Positions 19,199 to 28,411 are shown, numbered from the stretch's first letter. The stretch: 64,000 nt of DNA from Lewinella sp. W8 (GCF_004375085.3 NZ_SNAQ03000014.1:124001-188000); one strand, 5' to 3'. Notes: a model not told the origin generated them from the sequence alone. Numbers and translations are program-made.

Positions 19199-19278
19199 GC
19201 AGGGTTAAAAAAAATGCGTCATCCCAAAGTTTGAGCCTCCGTCAATAAGGGGTTAGGCGATGGCCATGCTAAATAATC

Positions 19279-19310
19279 AGAGCGGTACCGAAGTAAATCG
19301 GTACCGCTCT
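19279..19310. repeat. perfect 13-bp hairpin with GGTACC core
   Basis: AGAGCGGTACCGA (19279-19291), loop AGTAAA, then TCGGTACCGCTCT (19298-19310). It has the same plan as the hairpin at 3599-3632 (GAGCG plus GGTACC, 6-base loop). It could weakly terminate the beta-lactamase-family gene, but there is no T-run. Confidence 0.7.
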
Positions 19311-19344
19311 GGTCATTTCCTGCATGCACCGTGATGGGTGCCCG

Positions 19345-19365
19345 CGCGATTCCGGGGGAATCGCG
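19345..19365. repeat. CGCGATTCC/GGAATCGCG hairpin, copy 1
   Basis: Nine-base arms with a three-base loop (GGG). It lies 21 bases upstream of the left end of the 491-bp repeat A. Copies 2 and 3 are at 42737 and 57232. Confidence 0.75.
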
Positions 19366-19386
19366 TCCGCTTTTTAGGGGCCTCAG

Positions 19387-19877
19387 GAGGCGGCAAGGCA
19401 TGTGTGGGATGGCATAGAGTTATACCCCTTCCAGAAACTATGGCTTATTCTGTAATAATTAAGTCCAAATTCTCTAAGTCCTGGGCTTCTTGAAAATCAT
19501 AATCACCTGAAAGTCGAAATCACCCACCCCGGGGACATGCACCTGGTGTCGCCTTTCCCCGAAAGGCGACCACTCCATCAAAGTAGGAAGGATTGTACAA
19601 GATCGATTGGCCACATTCTTACGCGGAAGGTCCTTTAGTTATCCCGGGCTGATTCGGTTTCCTTTCGGGGAAAGGAAACACCACCTGCCTCCAATTATTT
19701 GTTATTTCCTTAACTGGGAGTCAAGATAAGTCTGTAGTCTGTCAGACTACTGGCTACAAACCTAAAGGTGAAAAAAGATATTCGTGGGGCACAGATTACA
19801 AAGCATACAACGGCCGTAACTCTACGCCATTGTAAGGGTTACAACTTTGCGCTAACCCACACATGCCTTGCCGCTAC
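19387..19877 (+). mobile_element. 491-bp non-coding element with terminal inverted repeats, copy A
   Basis: The left end is GAGGCGGCAAGGCATGTG; the right end, read on the other strand, is GTAGCGGCAAGGCATGTG. The element recurs inverted at 42777-43267 with the same length and roughly 85-88% identity by eye. It holds three hairpins kept in both copies: TCGCCTTTCC/GGAAAGGCGA, GTTTCCTTTC/GAAAGGAAAC and TAGTCTG/CAGACTA. There is no transposase gene. This fits a MITE-like non-autonomous element; a structured-RNA role cannot be excluded. Confidence 0.75.
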
Positions 19878-19901
19878 CTTCCTACCCCAAAATCAGTCTT
19901 C

Positions 19902-21356
19902 CTATTTCATATCGTTCATCATCTCCACGACCGCCGCACTATCCGGGAAGATATTGGCCGTCAGGGACCAGGCGAAGTCCGCCCGGAGTTTGTTCGTGTA
20001 GAAGGTATCGGCGAGACTGATGTAGGTATCGGCCGCGTAGAGAAACATTTCTCCGGTTTTGGCCTTTGCGGGATCGTAGTTGGCCAGGATGTGGCAGCTC
20101 ATACAGTTGGTTTCCACCCCAAATTGATTGACGATTTTCTCGCCGTTGGGGCCCGTAATTTCACTCTTCCAGCCGAAGACTCCGGAGTCGAAGGGAGCTT
20201 CCAGGTAGGCATTGTAGGCGTAAACGGGTTCGCCGACGCTTTGCCCGCCACGGGTTGGCTGAGCGGGCCACACCATACTGTAGGCGGTGGTCATGGCGTA
20301 GTGGCGCGGAGCGCCCACCAGTTCAGCGGGCCGCAGGTCCGCAATGGCTTCACTACTCGGGGCGTTGGGGCTGTCCGGGTTGGGGGCCCACCAGAAGGAC
20401 TGCCACGTCCAGCGCTCAATCTCCCGGCTGGCCACGTGCATTCCGACGAGCACGGCATAATCTCCCACCTTAATTTTTTCGGCGCTGCCGTCAAAGAATT
20501 CGGATGCGAAGTACGCGGAGTCTGCGGCCGTCAATTTGAAGTGGATAAAGTCTTCGACCTTATAGGTAGTCTGCGGCGTTGCCGTTCCGGTGCAGTTTAC
20601 GTCTACGGAGCCGTCTCCCTGACCGGTGCCGTCCGTGCTGACGTAGGCGCAGGATGTCCAGGCCGTTTCGTGGTAGGGTTGTGCGGGACTGGGCGGGCCG
20701 GGCCAGACCTTTACGGAATAGGCCGTGGCGCCCTGGGGAATGATGCGGAATACCGGCTTGATGGTGATGGCATCGTTCGGAAAGACTACGGACCGCACGC
20801 CCGAAGCGTAGAGCGCGTTGAGTTTATCCCGTTCGAAAATTCGGTTGTCCAGCGCGTAGGTGGCCGCCGCGGGACTGTAGGCTACCGATTCGTACACGAC
20901 CGTGTCCGGTGATTCTCCGCCCACCATCATGGGGACGTGCCCGAGCTGGGTGGGTACCGTCAGGGGGGCACGACCGCAGCTCATGGCCGGAGGGTTGGCG
21001 TTACCCTTCAGGGCGGCTACGATGTCTTCGGGGGTGGTCCAGGTTTCGAACACCCGCAGGGTGTTACCGTCGCAATCGGCGTCTACGACGTCGGTCAGTC
21101 CCGTCCAGATGCCCCAGGCATGGCGGGTGATGGACTCCCAGTCTTCTTCGGCCAGCCAATTGTTGATGACGTTGCTGTCTTCGGGGAAGGAGAATCCGGC
21201 GATTCCGGGATCGGGGAAGGGGACGGGGGTGACGTCTGCCGTGGTAACTTCTTCTTCGATGACTTCACCGCCGGTATCTTCCGGTTCCGTTCCACAGGAG
21301 AACAGCAGGGTCAGGCCGGCAAAAGCCAGCAAAAAAATATGGGTGAGGTTTTTCAT
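19902..21356 (-). CDS. mono-haem c lipoprotein of unknown family
   Basis: The ATG at 21356 starts lipoprotein signal MKNLTHIFLLAFAGLTLLFSC (Cys21); the longer frame to 21413 has no signal. After an acidic linker the 484-residue protein shows one c-type haem site, C418-MS-CH422, near the C-terminus, in the sentence-like context GVETNCMSCHILANY. Other landmarks are NPPAMSCGRAPLTV, GDYAVLVGMHVASREIERWTWQSFWWAP and AYSMVWPAQPTRGG. No other domain was recognised. It is probably periplasmic or surface-bound, and electron transfer is inferred from the haem site alone. It ends 25 bases after repeat A and is divergent from fdhD (258 bases). Confidence 0.75.
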   Translation of the reverse strand: MKNLTHIFLLAFAGLTLLFSCGTEPEDTGGEVIEEEVTTADVTPVPFPDPGIAGFSFPEDSNVINNWLAEEDWESITRHAWGIWTGLTDVVDADCDGNTLRVFETWTTPEDIVAALKGNANPPAMSCGRAPLTVPTQLGHVPMMVGGESPDTVVYESVAYSPAAATYALDNRIFERDKLNALYASGVRSVVFPNDAITIKPVFRIIPQGATAYSVKVWPGPPSPAQPYHETAWTSCAYVSTDGTGQGDGSVDVNCTGTATPQTTYKVEDFIHFKLTAADSAYFASEFFDGSAEKIKVGDYAVLVGMHVASREIERWTWQSFWWAPNPDSPNAPSSEAIADLRPAELVGAPRHYAMTTAYSMVWPAQPTRGGQSVGEPVYAYNAYLEAPFDSGVFGWKSEITGPNGEKIVNQFGVETNCMSCHILANYDPAKAKTGEMFLYAADTYISLADTFYTNKLRADFAWSLTANIFPDSAAVVEMMNDMK

Positions 21357-21614
21357 GATGGGTTGCGTATGTGTGAGGGTAAAAATAGCATACACATTTA
21401 TCATATGTAACAAGTGTAAACACCTGTTTACCCCCGCTTAAACCCCTAATTTGACCCATTTGCAATGTAAAGGGTGTGCAATGAGAGGAGTAGTCATGAT
21501 CTATAAAAATCAGGTTGCTAGTCTCCATTCCTGAGGGTTAAGGATTACGAACGCCCAAAGTCCAATCGTAAAAATCAAATTGGAGTCCGGTAAGCGGAAT
21601 AGTAACTTGGCGGG

Positions 21615-22436
21615 ATGAACCACCCCACCGGCCTTGCGCCAATTCACGTACACGTTTTCTCTCCCGGTGGCCGGACGGAAAAGCCCGATGACCTCGCCAT
21701 CGAAGAGCCGCTGGACATCCGGCTGGGCACGCCGGACACCAAGGCGCGTTCGGTGGCCATCACGATGCGGACGCCCGGTGCCGACGACCAGCTGGCCCGG
21801 GGATTCCTCTTCACCGAAGGGATTATTCCCGTAGCGCTTCCCCTAAGCATTACTGCCGACAAAGAAAACGTGGTTACCGTGACCTGCCCGGCCGGACACG
21901 CCATCGACTGGCAAAAACTCCAACGACACTCCTATACCTCCAGCAGCTGTGGCGTTTGCGGGAAAACTTCCCTGGAGCAGGTTTTCAATGCCCTTCCCTT
22001 CGGCACCCTGCCCGGGCGGTGGCAGGTCCCCTTTGACCTGATCGGGCAGTTACCGGAAAGGCTCCGGGAAGCCCAGGTGCTCTTTCACCGGACGGGAGGC
22101 ATCCACGCCGCCGGTCTCTTTTCCGCATCGGGGGCCCTCCTTCACCTGGCCGAGGACGTCGGTCGCCATAATGCGCTGGATAAACTGATCGGGCACTGCC
22201 ACGCTGCGGGACTACTCCCTTTGGACAAACACGTGCTGGTACTCAGTGGTCGGGCGAGCTTCGAGCTGGTCCAGAAAGCCGCCATGGCGGGAATTGCCTT
22301 CGTCGTGGCGGTGGGGGCTCCGTCCAGTCTGGCCGTCGCGTTGGCCGAAGATCAGGGAATGACGCTCTGTGGGTTTACCCGGCGGGATCGGGTGAATTGC
22401 TATGCGGGCGTGGAGCGGGTGAGGGGAAGTAATTAG
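21615..22436 (+). CDS. fdhD: formate dehydrogenase accessory sulfurtransferase FdhD
   Basis: 273 residues. FdhD transfers sulfur from cysteine desulfurase to the molybdenum cofactor so that formate dehydrogenase becomes active. The sulfur-relay Cys pair is C112-GV-C115 in YTSSSCGVCGKTS, the expected position. Other family segments are DDQLARGFLFTEGI, FHRTGGIHAAGLF, EDVGRHNALDKLIG and LSGRASFELVQKAAMAGI, all close to the family consensus. No formate dehydrogenase or molybdopterin gene is visible; the neighbours are a haem lipoprotein and a multicopper oxidase, so it is an orphan here. Confidence 0.95.
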   Translation: MNHPTGLAPIHVHVFSPGGRTEKPDDLAIEEPLDIRLGTPDTKARSVAITMRTPGADDQLARGFLFTEGIIPVALPLSITADKENVVTVTCPAGHAIDWQKLQRHSYTSSSCGVCGKTSLEQVFNALPFGTLPGRWQVPFDLIGQLPERLREAQVLFHRTGGIHAAGLFSASGALLHLAEDVGRHNALDKLIGHCHAAGLLPLDKHVLVLSGRASFELVQKAAMAGIAFVVAVGAPSSLAVALAEDQGMTLCGFTRRDRVNCYAGVERVRGSN

Positions 22437-22505
22437 TCTGTTGGTCCGTTAGTAATTTAGTCTGTTGGTATTTTAGTTTGTTGGTTCGTTGGTTTTTTGG
22501 GGCGT
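22433..22505. repeat. low-complexity word repeat (TTAGTCTGTTGGT type)
   Basis: TTAGTCTGTTGGTCCGTTAG is followed by further TTTAGTCTGTTGG, TTAGTTTGTTGG and TTCGTTGG words. Related strings occur at 24745-24795 and (reverse strand) 52803-52835. Nothing here is coding. Confidence 0.6.
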
Positions 22506-22580
22506 TGCTGGTCGGGTGACCGGTACCCTTAAACCTGGCCAATTATCCGACGCGATGTCGGTGGAGGCGTTCATCCAGAA

Positions 22581-22640
22581 AAAAAAGCGTCAGCCATTCA
22601 TCATGCCCGTTGCGGTGGGGATAATGAATGACTGACGCTT
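22581..22640 (-). terminator. intrinsic terminator of the multicopper oxidase gene
   Basis: Stems AAGCGTCAG-C-CATTCAT (22585-22601) and ATGAATG-A-CTGACGCTT (22624-22640) pair with one mismatch; the loop is 22 bases. On the minus strand the hairpin is followed by a run of eight T. Confidence 0.88.
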
Positions 22641-22675
22641 ACAAGTTGTGGCCGCGCGAGAACGTTCGTTCCGGT

Positions 22676-24508
22676 CTACTTGATGAGTACGCGGCTAACG
22701 CCGCGGCCCTCGGCGGTTTGCCAATCCATGATCAGCATTCCCGACGGTAATCCATCGGTGCTGAGTTCGATGGCTCCGTCAAATCCCGGTAGCCGCAGTT
22801 CCTTGACCAGCCGGCCATTCATATCGATGAACTTCAGGGTACTTTCGCGAGCGGTGGTACCGTCTAGGTAAAGGACCTCCCGGGCGGGATTAGGGAATAC
22901 ATCCATGCGGATGGTGGATAATTCATTGTCGCGAATGGAGGTGGGGTTACCGTTACCGATCCCGTTCCAAACGACGAACTGCCCCATCATACCGTTGTCT
23001 TCGTGGGGGAGAATGTGACAGTGATACATATACGAGCTGTCGGGCGCTACCTGGGTTCCGAAATCCGGGAAGGAAGCGATGTAGGTCAGTTTCCAGCCGG
23101 GCTGCACGAGGACGTTGTCCTTAGGCCCGCCGAAAATTTCCGGGTAATTATTGGGGTTAAGCGCATTGCCGCCAGCATCAATAATTTCCGTTACCCAGAA
23201 ATGCGTATCGTGAATGTGCCAGGGATGCCCCCGGTTGGTCGTATTGTCGATGGTCCACAGTTCCGTACTGTCAACCTTTACCACGTCGTTAACGACCATC
23301 ATGTCCATCAGGGTGCTGTCGATGTTGAACAGTGGGGTGGTGCTCACGTCGAATAGGTCCCGGCGGAAAGTCTTCGTGCGGGAGCGGGTCACCGCCGACA
23401 TGGGTGGCTCTTCCGAAGGATGTAGGTTTAGGGGAAAAGCGATGATGGGACTAATTGGCGCATCGTCTTCTTTAACGACAATCTTCAGCAGGTTACGATT
23501 CTGGGCGTATCCGTTGGTCAGGGTACTATTCCCAATAATTCCGGCGGGAATACCGTCTACGCCGTTTTCGATAAAGAGCTCCGTCCCCACCGCAAGCCCC
23601 CGCAGGTCAATCAAAAATTCCGTCCGTTCTCCGGGAGACATCAGGATGCTGTCCAGTTGATACGTCCGGGTGGTGTAGCCGGCATCCGTTGCGATCAGAT
23701 GCGCGGGGTAGCGGTTTCCGTTGGCGTCCTTAACCTTAAAGTTGAAGGAGAATTTTCCGTCACCATTGAGCAGCCGCAGGCGGATCATGCTGGCCGGCGC
23801 CCGTAAGACGGGATCGACGATTCCGTTGACCATGTAATAGTAGCCGTTCTTGAAACCATCATCGGCCTGAATCACGATGGCGCCACTGTCATCCCGCTTA
23901 AACTTCTTGGTCTGAAAAATCAGGGGGAAGTCGTTGACGCCATAATCAACGGGCATGAACCGATGTATCTGACTAAGGATTGGATCGTCCTGGCCGTCCA
24001 CGGGATCCTCTACGATAATCATCCCCGACAAACCCATCTGCACGTGTTTGTAGGTAAGGCCCATCGCGTGGGGATGGTACCACATGGTAGCGGACTTATC
24101 CAACACCTTAAAGAAAGGGTTCCAGGTATCACCGGGCTGAATCCGCTGGTGGGGGCCACCATCGGCAAACTGGGGCACGTGGGCCCCGTGCCAATGACAG
24201 GTGGTGACTTCCGAAAGGTTATTGGTCACGCTTGGCGTCAGGTCCTTCAGGTAGCCCCAGGTCAACGTTGGGCCGAGAATGGTGGTGGTGCCGGGATTGT
24301 TCGCATCCTCAAAGGCGAAAGTCCGTACCATCGTATTCAGGGTGTCCGTACCATTGGGGTTGAAGTTGTGCTGCGTTTCAATGGCGTTCAGGTGGTAGTT
24401 GTCGTCGTTGATCAGTGGAGGGATCAGGATTTCATTGACGAACTCCTGGGCCTGCAGGCCAGTCCCGTAGAGGAGCACGAGGAAGAAAGTTAGGTAGGTG
24501 AGTTTCAT
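22676..24508 (-). CDS. multicopper oxidase with T9SS sorting domain
   Basis: 610 residues, signal peptide MKLTYLTFFLVLLYGTGLQA. The copper ligands of a multicopper oxidase (three cupredoxin domains) are visible: H105-W-H107 in CHWHGAHVPQ, H145/H147 in MWYHPHAMG, then HPWHIHDTHFW and the type 1 site HCHILPHEDNGMM with axial Met. Such enzymes oxidise copper(I), manganese(II), phenols or bilirubin-like substrates while reducing O2. The last 75 residues (FPNPAREVLYLDG... LIMDWQ... RVLIK) are a type A C-terminal sorting domain, so it is expected to be exported by T9SS and anchored on the surface. It is convergent with fdhD and ends at a terminator. Confidence 0.93.
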   Translation of the reverse strand: MKLTYLTFFLVLLYGTGLQAQEFVNEILIPPLINDDNYHLNAIETQHNFNPNGTDTLNTMVRTFAFEDANNPGTTTILGPTLTWGYLKDLTPSVTNNLSEVTTCHWHGAHVPQFADGGPHQRIQPGDTWNPFFKVLDKSATMWYHPHAMGLTYKHVQMGLSGMIIVEDPVDGQDDPILSQIHRFMPVDYGVNDFPLIFQTKKFKRDDSGAIVIQADDGFKNGYYYMVNGIVDPVLRAPASMIRLRLLNGDGKFSFNFKVKDANGNRYPAHLIATDAGYTTRTYQLDSILMSPGERTEFLIDLRGLAVGTELFIENGVDGIPAGIIGNSTLTNGYAQNRNLLKIVVKEDDAPISPIIAFPLNLHPSEEPPMSAVTRSRTKTFRRDLFDVSTTPLFNIDSTLMDMMVVNDVVKVDSTELWTIDNTTNRGHPWHIHDTHFWVTEIIDAGGNALNPNNYPEIFGGPKDNVLVQPGWKLTYIASFPDFGTQVAPDSSYMYHCHILPHEDNGMMGQFVVWNGIGNGNPTSIRDNELSTIRMDVFPNPAREVLYLDGTTARESTLKFIDMNGRLVKELRLPGFDGAIELSTDGLPSGMLIMDWQTAEGRGVSRVLIK

Positions 24509-24880
24509 GTAAGTGAGTTGATATGGGGCCTACTCTGTTCAGGATTTTCGGCGTCCTCCTGGTCATCCCTCCTAAGTCGATAAAAACCTAAAGTGTGGTT
24601 CTTCAGCAGAAGGATCTTTGTTTTGAAGCTTCACATAAAATAAGGCACTGCCATCCAATGAGGCAGACAATGCCAATAAATCAGGTAAATATACCTGGGA
24701 CGATTAGGTGTAATCGCCACTACTTAATCTGACGGTCAGTCCCAAGGTCGTTGATCCGTTAGCTTTTCGGTTCCCTGGTCTTTTGATATTTTAGGGCGAT
24801 GCGTAACTGAGGATTGGACCGATGGTCGCTCCAAAAACCGTTACTTCATTTTTTCTTCTTCCTTCTGAATCCATTTCACT
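24509..24880. other. divergent intergenic region between the oxidase and esterase genes
   Basis: No gene or RNA is recognised. It includes a short word-repeat stretch (24745-24795, related to the one at 22433). A pyrimidine-rich tract (24843-24870) precedes the esterase gene. Both promoters must lie here but no clear -7/-33 pair was found. Confidence 0.4.
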
Positions 24881-25840
24881 ATGCTCCTAACCTCAATCCA
24901 TGGCACCAGTCCCGGTTGCACCGAGGATTTCATTGCATTCCACGCTCCGTCGCCCCAATTTACTTCTCGATCCTACCTGCGGTTGCTGTGCCTGATGGTG
25001 GCCATCGTTTTCCTTTTCCCCAATCGATCGGCGGCCCAGTCGGGCTACGTGAACGATAACCTGAACGTCAAGAGCGAGATTCTGGAGATGGAGCGCAAAT
25101 TTGCCGTCTACCTACCCCCGGGTTACGACAAGTCGGACCGCAGCTATCCGGTGCTGTATCTCCTGCACGGTTACGGCGACGATCAGACCGGCTGGGTACA
25201 ATTCGGGGAGGTGGCGCACATCACCGACCGGGCGATCCGGAAGGGAACGGCCACGGCCATGATCATCGTGATGCCGGACGCCAACACCGGGCGCATCGGG
25301 TACTTCAACAGTCCGGACGGTACCTGGCGCTACGAAGATTTTTTCTTTGAGGAACTGATGCCGGAGGTGGAGAAACGGTACCGGATCAAATCCGGCAAGC
25401 GCTACCGGGCCATCGCCGGGCTTTCCATGGGGGGTGGGGGCACCTTCGCCTATGCCCTGCACCGCCCCGACCTGTTTTCCTCGGCCTGCCCGCTCAGCGC
25501 CTGGGCCGGTGGCATGAGCGTGGAAGAGGTGAAGGCCCGCTACGCCCGGGAAGACCTCAATTACACCGACGAGCAACTTCAGCGGCACTACGAAAACTAC
25601 AACTTCGTGGAACTGGTCAAGCAGGGCGAGGTGGACAAGATGAAGTCCGTCCGCTGGTACATTGATTGCGGTGATGACGACTTCCTCTACACCGAAAACA
25701 GTATGGTCCACCTGGCCATGCGGCAACGGGAAATTCCCCACGAATACCGGGTGCGGGATGGGGCCCACAACTGGACCTACTGGCGGGAAGCCCTTCCGGA
25801 GGTACTGGCCTTCGTCAGCCAGGCTTTCCATCAGTACTGA
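24881..25840 (+). CDS. exported alpha/beta-hydrolase esterase (esterase D/feruloyl-esterase type)
   Basis: The start is uncertain: the ATG at 24881 gives 319 residues with a signal-like segment at 33-51 (LRLLCLMVAIVFLFPNRSAA); a later ATG at 24995 would give a shorter leader. The catalytic triad of the esterase (PF00756) family is visible: nucleophile Ser in GLSMGGGGTFAYALH, Asp in YIDCGDDDFLY and His in RDGAHNWTYWREAL. YLLHGYGDDQTGWVQFGEV forms the oxyanion region. Members cleave esters such as feruloylated sugars, S-formylglutathione or siderophores; the substrate here is unknown. It is convergent with the NUDIX gene (nine bases apart). Confidence 0.85.
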   Translation: MLLTSIHGTSPGCTEDFIAFHAPSPQFTSRSYLRLLCLMVAIVFLFPNRSAAQSGYVNDNLNVKSEILEMERKFAVYLPPGYDKSDRSYPVLYLLHGYGDDQTGWVQFGEVAHITDRAIRKGTATAMIIVMPDANTGRIGYFNSPDGTWRYEDFFFEELMPEVEKRYRIKSGKRYRAIAGLSMGGGGTFAYALHRPDLFSSACPLSAWAGGMSVEEVKARYAREDLNYTDEQLQRHYENYNFVELVKQGEVDKMKSVRWYIDCGDDDFLYTENSMVHLAMRQREIPHEYRVRDGAHNWTYWREALPEVLAFVSQAFHQY

Positions 25841-25849
25841 GCGAGAAAA

Positions 25850-26488
25850 TTACTGCTCCAGCAGGGCCAGCATCTCGGCGACCATCATGGCGGTTGCCCC
25901 CCAGATGGCCTCTTCTTTGACGATCCAGTGGGGGACTTTGGTGAGCCGGAGCCCCCCCATCAGTTCCTTGTCCCGGAGTTGCCGGGCGGAGGGGTGAAGG
26001 AAGTCCTGCAGGGGCAGTTCCAGGGTGCGGGCAACTTCGGTTTCCTGCACCTTGAACTCCGGCCGTTCGGGCCGGAAACCCACGTAGGGATGCACGAGGA
26101 AGTTACTGACGGGAATATAAAGGTCGGATAGCCCGCCGAGCAATTCGACGCTATCGCGGAAAACGCCAACTTCCTCCTCCGTTTCCCGCAGTGCCGTTTC
26201 GGCGGGGGAATTGTCGGCGGGTTCGGCGGATCCTCCGGGGAAGGAGATTTGTCCGGCGTGGCGATCGTTGGCCGGGCTCGTCCGTTGGATGAAGAGCAGG
26301 TGGAGGCGAGCCTCGATGGGATACAGCAGCGCCAGCACCCCGGCCCGGCGGGCGTCCGCGGGCGCGGCGCCGTAATTTTGGCGCAACTGGTGGGCCATGC
26401 GGTATTGCGCTTCGGCACCGGGCAGCTGGCCTTCGGCCAGTCGGTTACGCAATCGGTCAAGTACCCTTTCTTCTTCGGAGATCAGCAC
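25850..26488 (-). CDS. nudL: NUDIX hydrolase, CoA pyrophosphatase type
   Basis: 212 residues. The NUDIX box at about 86-108 fits G-x5-E-x7-R-E-U-x-E-E-x-G: GSAEPADNSPAETALRETEE followed by EVG. Just before it is LLFIQRTSPANDRHAGQISF followed by PGG, the extended motif of the NudL/YeaB family that cleaves coenzyme A and its derivatives. The protein is cytoplasmic. It is the last gene of a leftward operon after DUF4271 and hemD (11 bases after hemD). Confidence 0.88.
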   Translation of the reverse strand: MLISEEERVLDRLRNRLAEGQLPGAEAQYRMAHQLRQNYGAAPADARRAGVLALLYPIEARLHLLFIQRTSPANDRHAGQISFPGGSAEPADNSPAETALRETEEEVGVFRDSVELLGGLSDLYIPVSNFLVHPYVGFRPERPEFKVQETEVARTLELPLQDFLHPSARQLRDKELMGGLRLTKVPHWIVKEEAIWGATAMMVAEMLALLEQ

Positions 26489-26499
26489 GGGGGTACTTC

Positions 26500-27282
26500 C
26501 TACTTGTTCGAAATTTTCATGTAGTTATCGAGCGCCATTTCCATGGAGGGCACCTCCGGCGGATTCGGAGCGATGTTCACCGTCAGGCCACGTTCTTCGC
26601 AGGCCTTGGTGGTTTTCCGGCCGGCCACGGCCAGTCGGGTTTCCAGCTGCTTGAAGTCGGGGAAGTTCTCGTAAAGAGAATCGATGCCGAGGGGGGAGTA
26701 AAAGATAAGTACGTCGTAGAAAACGTCTTCGAGGTCACTCAGGTCGGCGGCTACGGTACGGTACATGAGGGCCGGCTGCCAGTCGAAGTTGTTTTCCGTC
26801 AGGTAGTTGGACACAAATTCCGACCCGAGGTTACTACAGGGGAGCAGGAATTTTTCCTTGCTGCGGTGCTTCTTCAGGGTGGGAGCCAGGTCCTGGATGG
26901 TCCGCTGACCAAAGAACACCTTCCGCTTCCGGTACACGATAAATTTCTGCAGGTAGTTGGCGGTAGCCTCCGTCATGCAGTAGTATTTCGTGTCCTGACT
27001 CATCTCAATCCGCATGGCTTTGCACAGGCGGAAAAAGTGCTCGATGGCGAGCTTTGAGGTGAAGATGATGGCCGAAAATTCGTCGGGGCGGACCCGCTCC
27101 TTGCGGAATTCTTTTTCGGTAAGTCCCTTCACTTCAATGAAGGGGCGCCAGTCAATCTGGAGATCGTACTTCTTTTCCAGTCGTGCGAAGGGGCTACGCT
27201 CTGGTTGGGGTTGGGACACTAGAATAGTGCGAACGGGTTTGTACATTTCTTCCTTGTTCTGACGATCAGCGGCCGTGCTCAT
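26500..27282 (-). CDS. hemD: uroporphyrinogen-III synthase
   Basis: 260 residues; closes hydroxymethylbilane to uroporphyrinogen III in haem biosynthesis. The sequence follows the Bacteroidota HemD pattern: TILVSQPQPERSPFARLEKK at the start (domain 1), AIIFTSKLAIEHFFRLC, KYYCMTEATANYLQKFI, then EKFLLPCSNLGSEFV and VLIFYSPLGIDSLYENFPDF (domain 2) and CEERGLTVNIAPNPP. The first 12 residues may not belong; an ATG at 27246 (MYKPVRT) is an alternative start. The gene sits 54 bases after the DUF4271 gene and 11 before nudL, so the three are probably one transcript. Confidence 0.9.
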   Translation of the reverse strand: MSTAADRQNKEEMYKPVRTILVSQPQPERSPFARLEKKYDLQIDWRPFIEVKGLTEKEFRKERVRPDEFSAIIFTSKLAIEHFFRLCKAMRIEMSQDTKYYCMTEATANYLQKFIVYRKRKVFFGQRTIQDLAPTLKKHRSKEKFLLPCSNLGSEFVSNYLTENNFDWQPALMYRTVAADLSDLEDVFYDVLIFYSPLGIDSLYENFPDFKQLETRLAVAGRKTTKACEERGLTVNIAPNPPEVPSMEMALDNYMKISNK

Positions 27283-27336
27283 AGGTTGCGTCGCTCTTTG
27301 TTGTACAGAGGTTTGCCAGCCGAATTTCCCGATTTA

Positions 27337-28284
27337 TCAGGCAACGAGTTGATCGCTTAAATACCGGTAAATCAGCAGCAAAGGGGCTATTTCGATGGCG
27401 CAAATATACAATAAAATATGCACCGGCCTTGATCCGATGAGGCGACTGGCGATAAATCCACCACGAAGTAAATGCAGGAGATAGATTAGGGAAAACAAGA
27501 TTACACCGCTGTAAAGAAAGGTCATCCGCCACTCCGGCAAAGCGTAACTGGCCAGCAAGTTGACGGGCATAATGAAGAGACCCGCGAGGATGGAAAACAC
27601 CATCAGCACGAAGGCATATCGGGAGACTTCCTTGCGTACGGGAAAGACCCGTGCGTAGAAGAAAAGCACCCAGTGTTTCAGCCCTACGGCGGCGGCAATA
27701 CCCAGGGCGTAGGTCAGCCAGCTGCCCCAGATACCCTGTCCGATACTGATGTCGTGGTTGAGCGCAAACAGGTGGATATAGTGTCCGCCGGCAAGAAAGA
27801 AGAAGATGTAACACATCCACAGGGCACCGAGCTGCCCGCCCGAACGACGGGTGTAGAGCTGGGTCATGATGCCGTCGTTGACCGTGGCCGCCAGACACTG
27901 CCGCAGCAGGCCACCGAAAAGTAACCACAAACTGGCCGCCAGCACCCAGAGCAGGATGTGAATGGCCAGCATACTGCCCTTGCCGACGTTGGGGTCCGTA
28001 GCACTGATGATGGTGGGAGTTTCTTCCCGGGTCGCGCCCGGGGCGACGGTGCGTTCTGCGTCGCGGATGGCCGCTGGTTTGGCCGAAATGGCGATGCCCG
28101 CATCGGGGTAAATATCGAAAGGATTACCGGTAATTCCCGAAGCTTCCTGGGTCCGCTCACTCGCGGGCAGCCGATCAATGAGCTCAAAGGGGTTATTGCG
28201 CTCCTGCGCGGTCAGCGCCAGCGTGCCCAAAAACAGCCCGATGAAAAGCAGATTTTTCAAAAGCTCTTGATTCCAGTTTTTCAA
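27337..28284 (-). CDS. DUF4271 integral membrane protein
   Basis: The gene is assigned a TTG start at 28284, because it places a signal-like helix first (LKNLLFIGLFLGTLALTAQ); the frame stays open to an ATG at 28449, but the extra residues are low-complexity and Arg-rich. After a 90-residue periplasmic part there are six to seven membrane helices, e.g. AIHILLWVLAASLWLLFGG, LGALWMCYIFFFLAGGHYIH, YAFVLMVFSILAGLFIMPVN and ILLYICAIEIAPLLLIYRYL. DUF4271 proteins are found next to hemD across Bacteroidota; the function is unknown, a role in haem or the cell envelope being guessed from synteny. Confidence 0.72.
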   Translation of the reverse strand: MKNWNQELLKNLLFIGLFLGTLALTAQERNNPFELIDRLPASERTQEASGITGNPFDIYPDAGIAISAKPAAIRDAERTVAPGATREETPTIISATDPNVGKGSMLAIHILLWVLAASLWLLFGGLLRQCLAATVNDGIMTQLYTRRSGGQLGALWMCYIFFFLAGGHYIHLFALNHDISIGQGIWGSWLTYALGIAAAVGLKHWVLFFYARVFPVRKEVSRYAFVLMVFSILAGLFIMPVNLLASYALPEWRMTFLYSGVILFSLIYLLHLLRGGFIASRLIGSRPVHILLYICAIEIAPLLLIYRYLSDQLVA

Positions 28285-28391
28285 AGATAGGGCATACGGG
28301 GATAGGACGGAAAGAATTGAGGAACAGGACGGTATTCCTCCGGAAATTAGGAAGTAACGGCGATGGCCTGAGTTCCGCAGCGTTCGTTGGG

Positions 28392-28411
28392 GGCGACGGT
28401 GCGCGGGTGCC
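28392..28411. repeat. intergenic word GGCGACGG-n-GCGCAGGTGCC, copy 2
   Basis: GGCGACGGTGCGCGGGTGCC, one mismatch from the consensus in its right half. It sits in the divergent gap between the DUF4271 gene and the histidine kinase gene. Confidence 0.5.
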
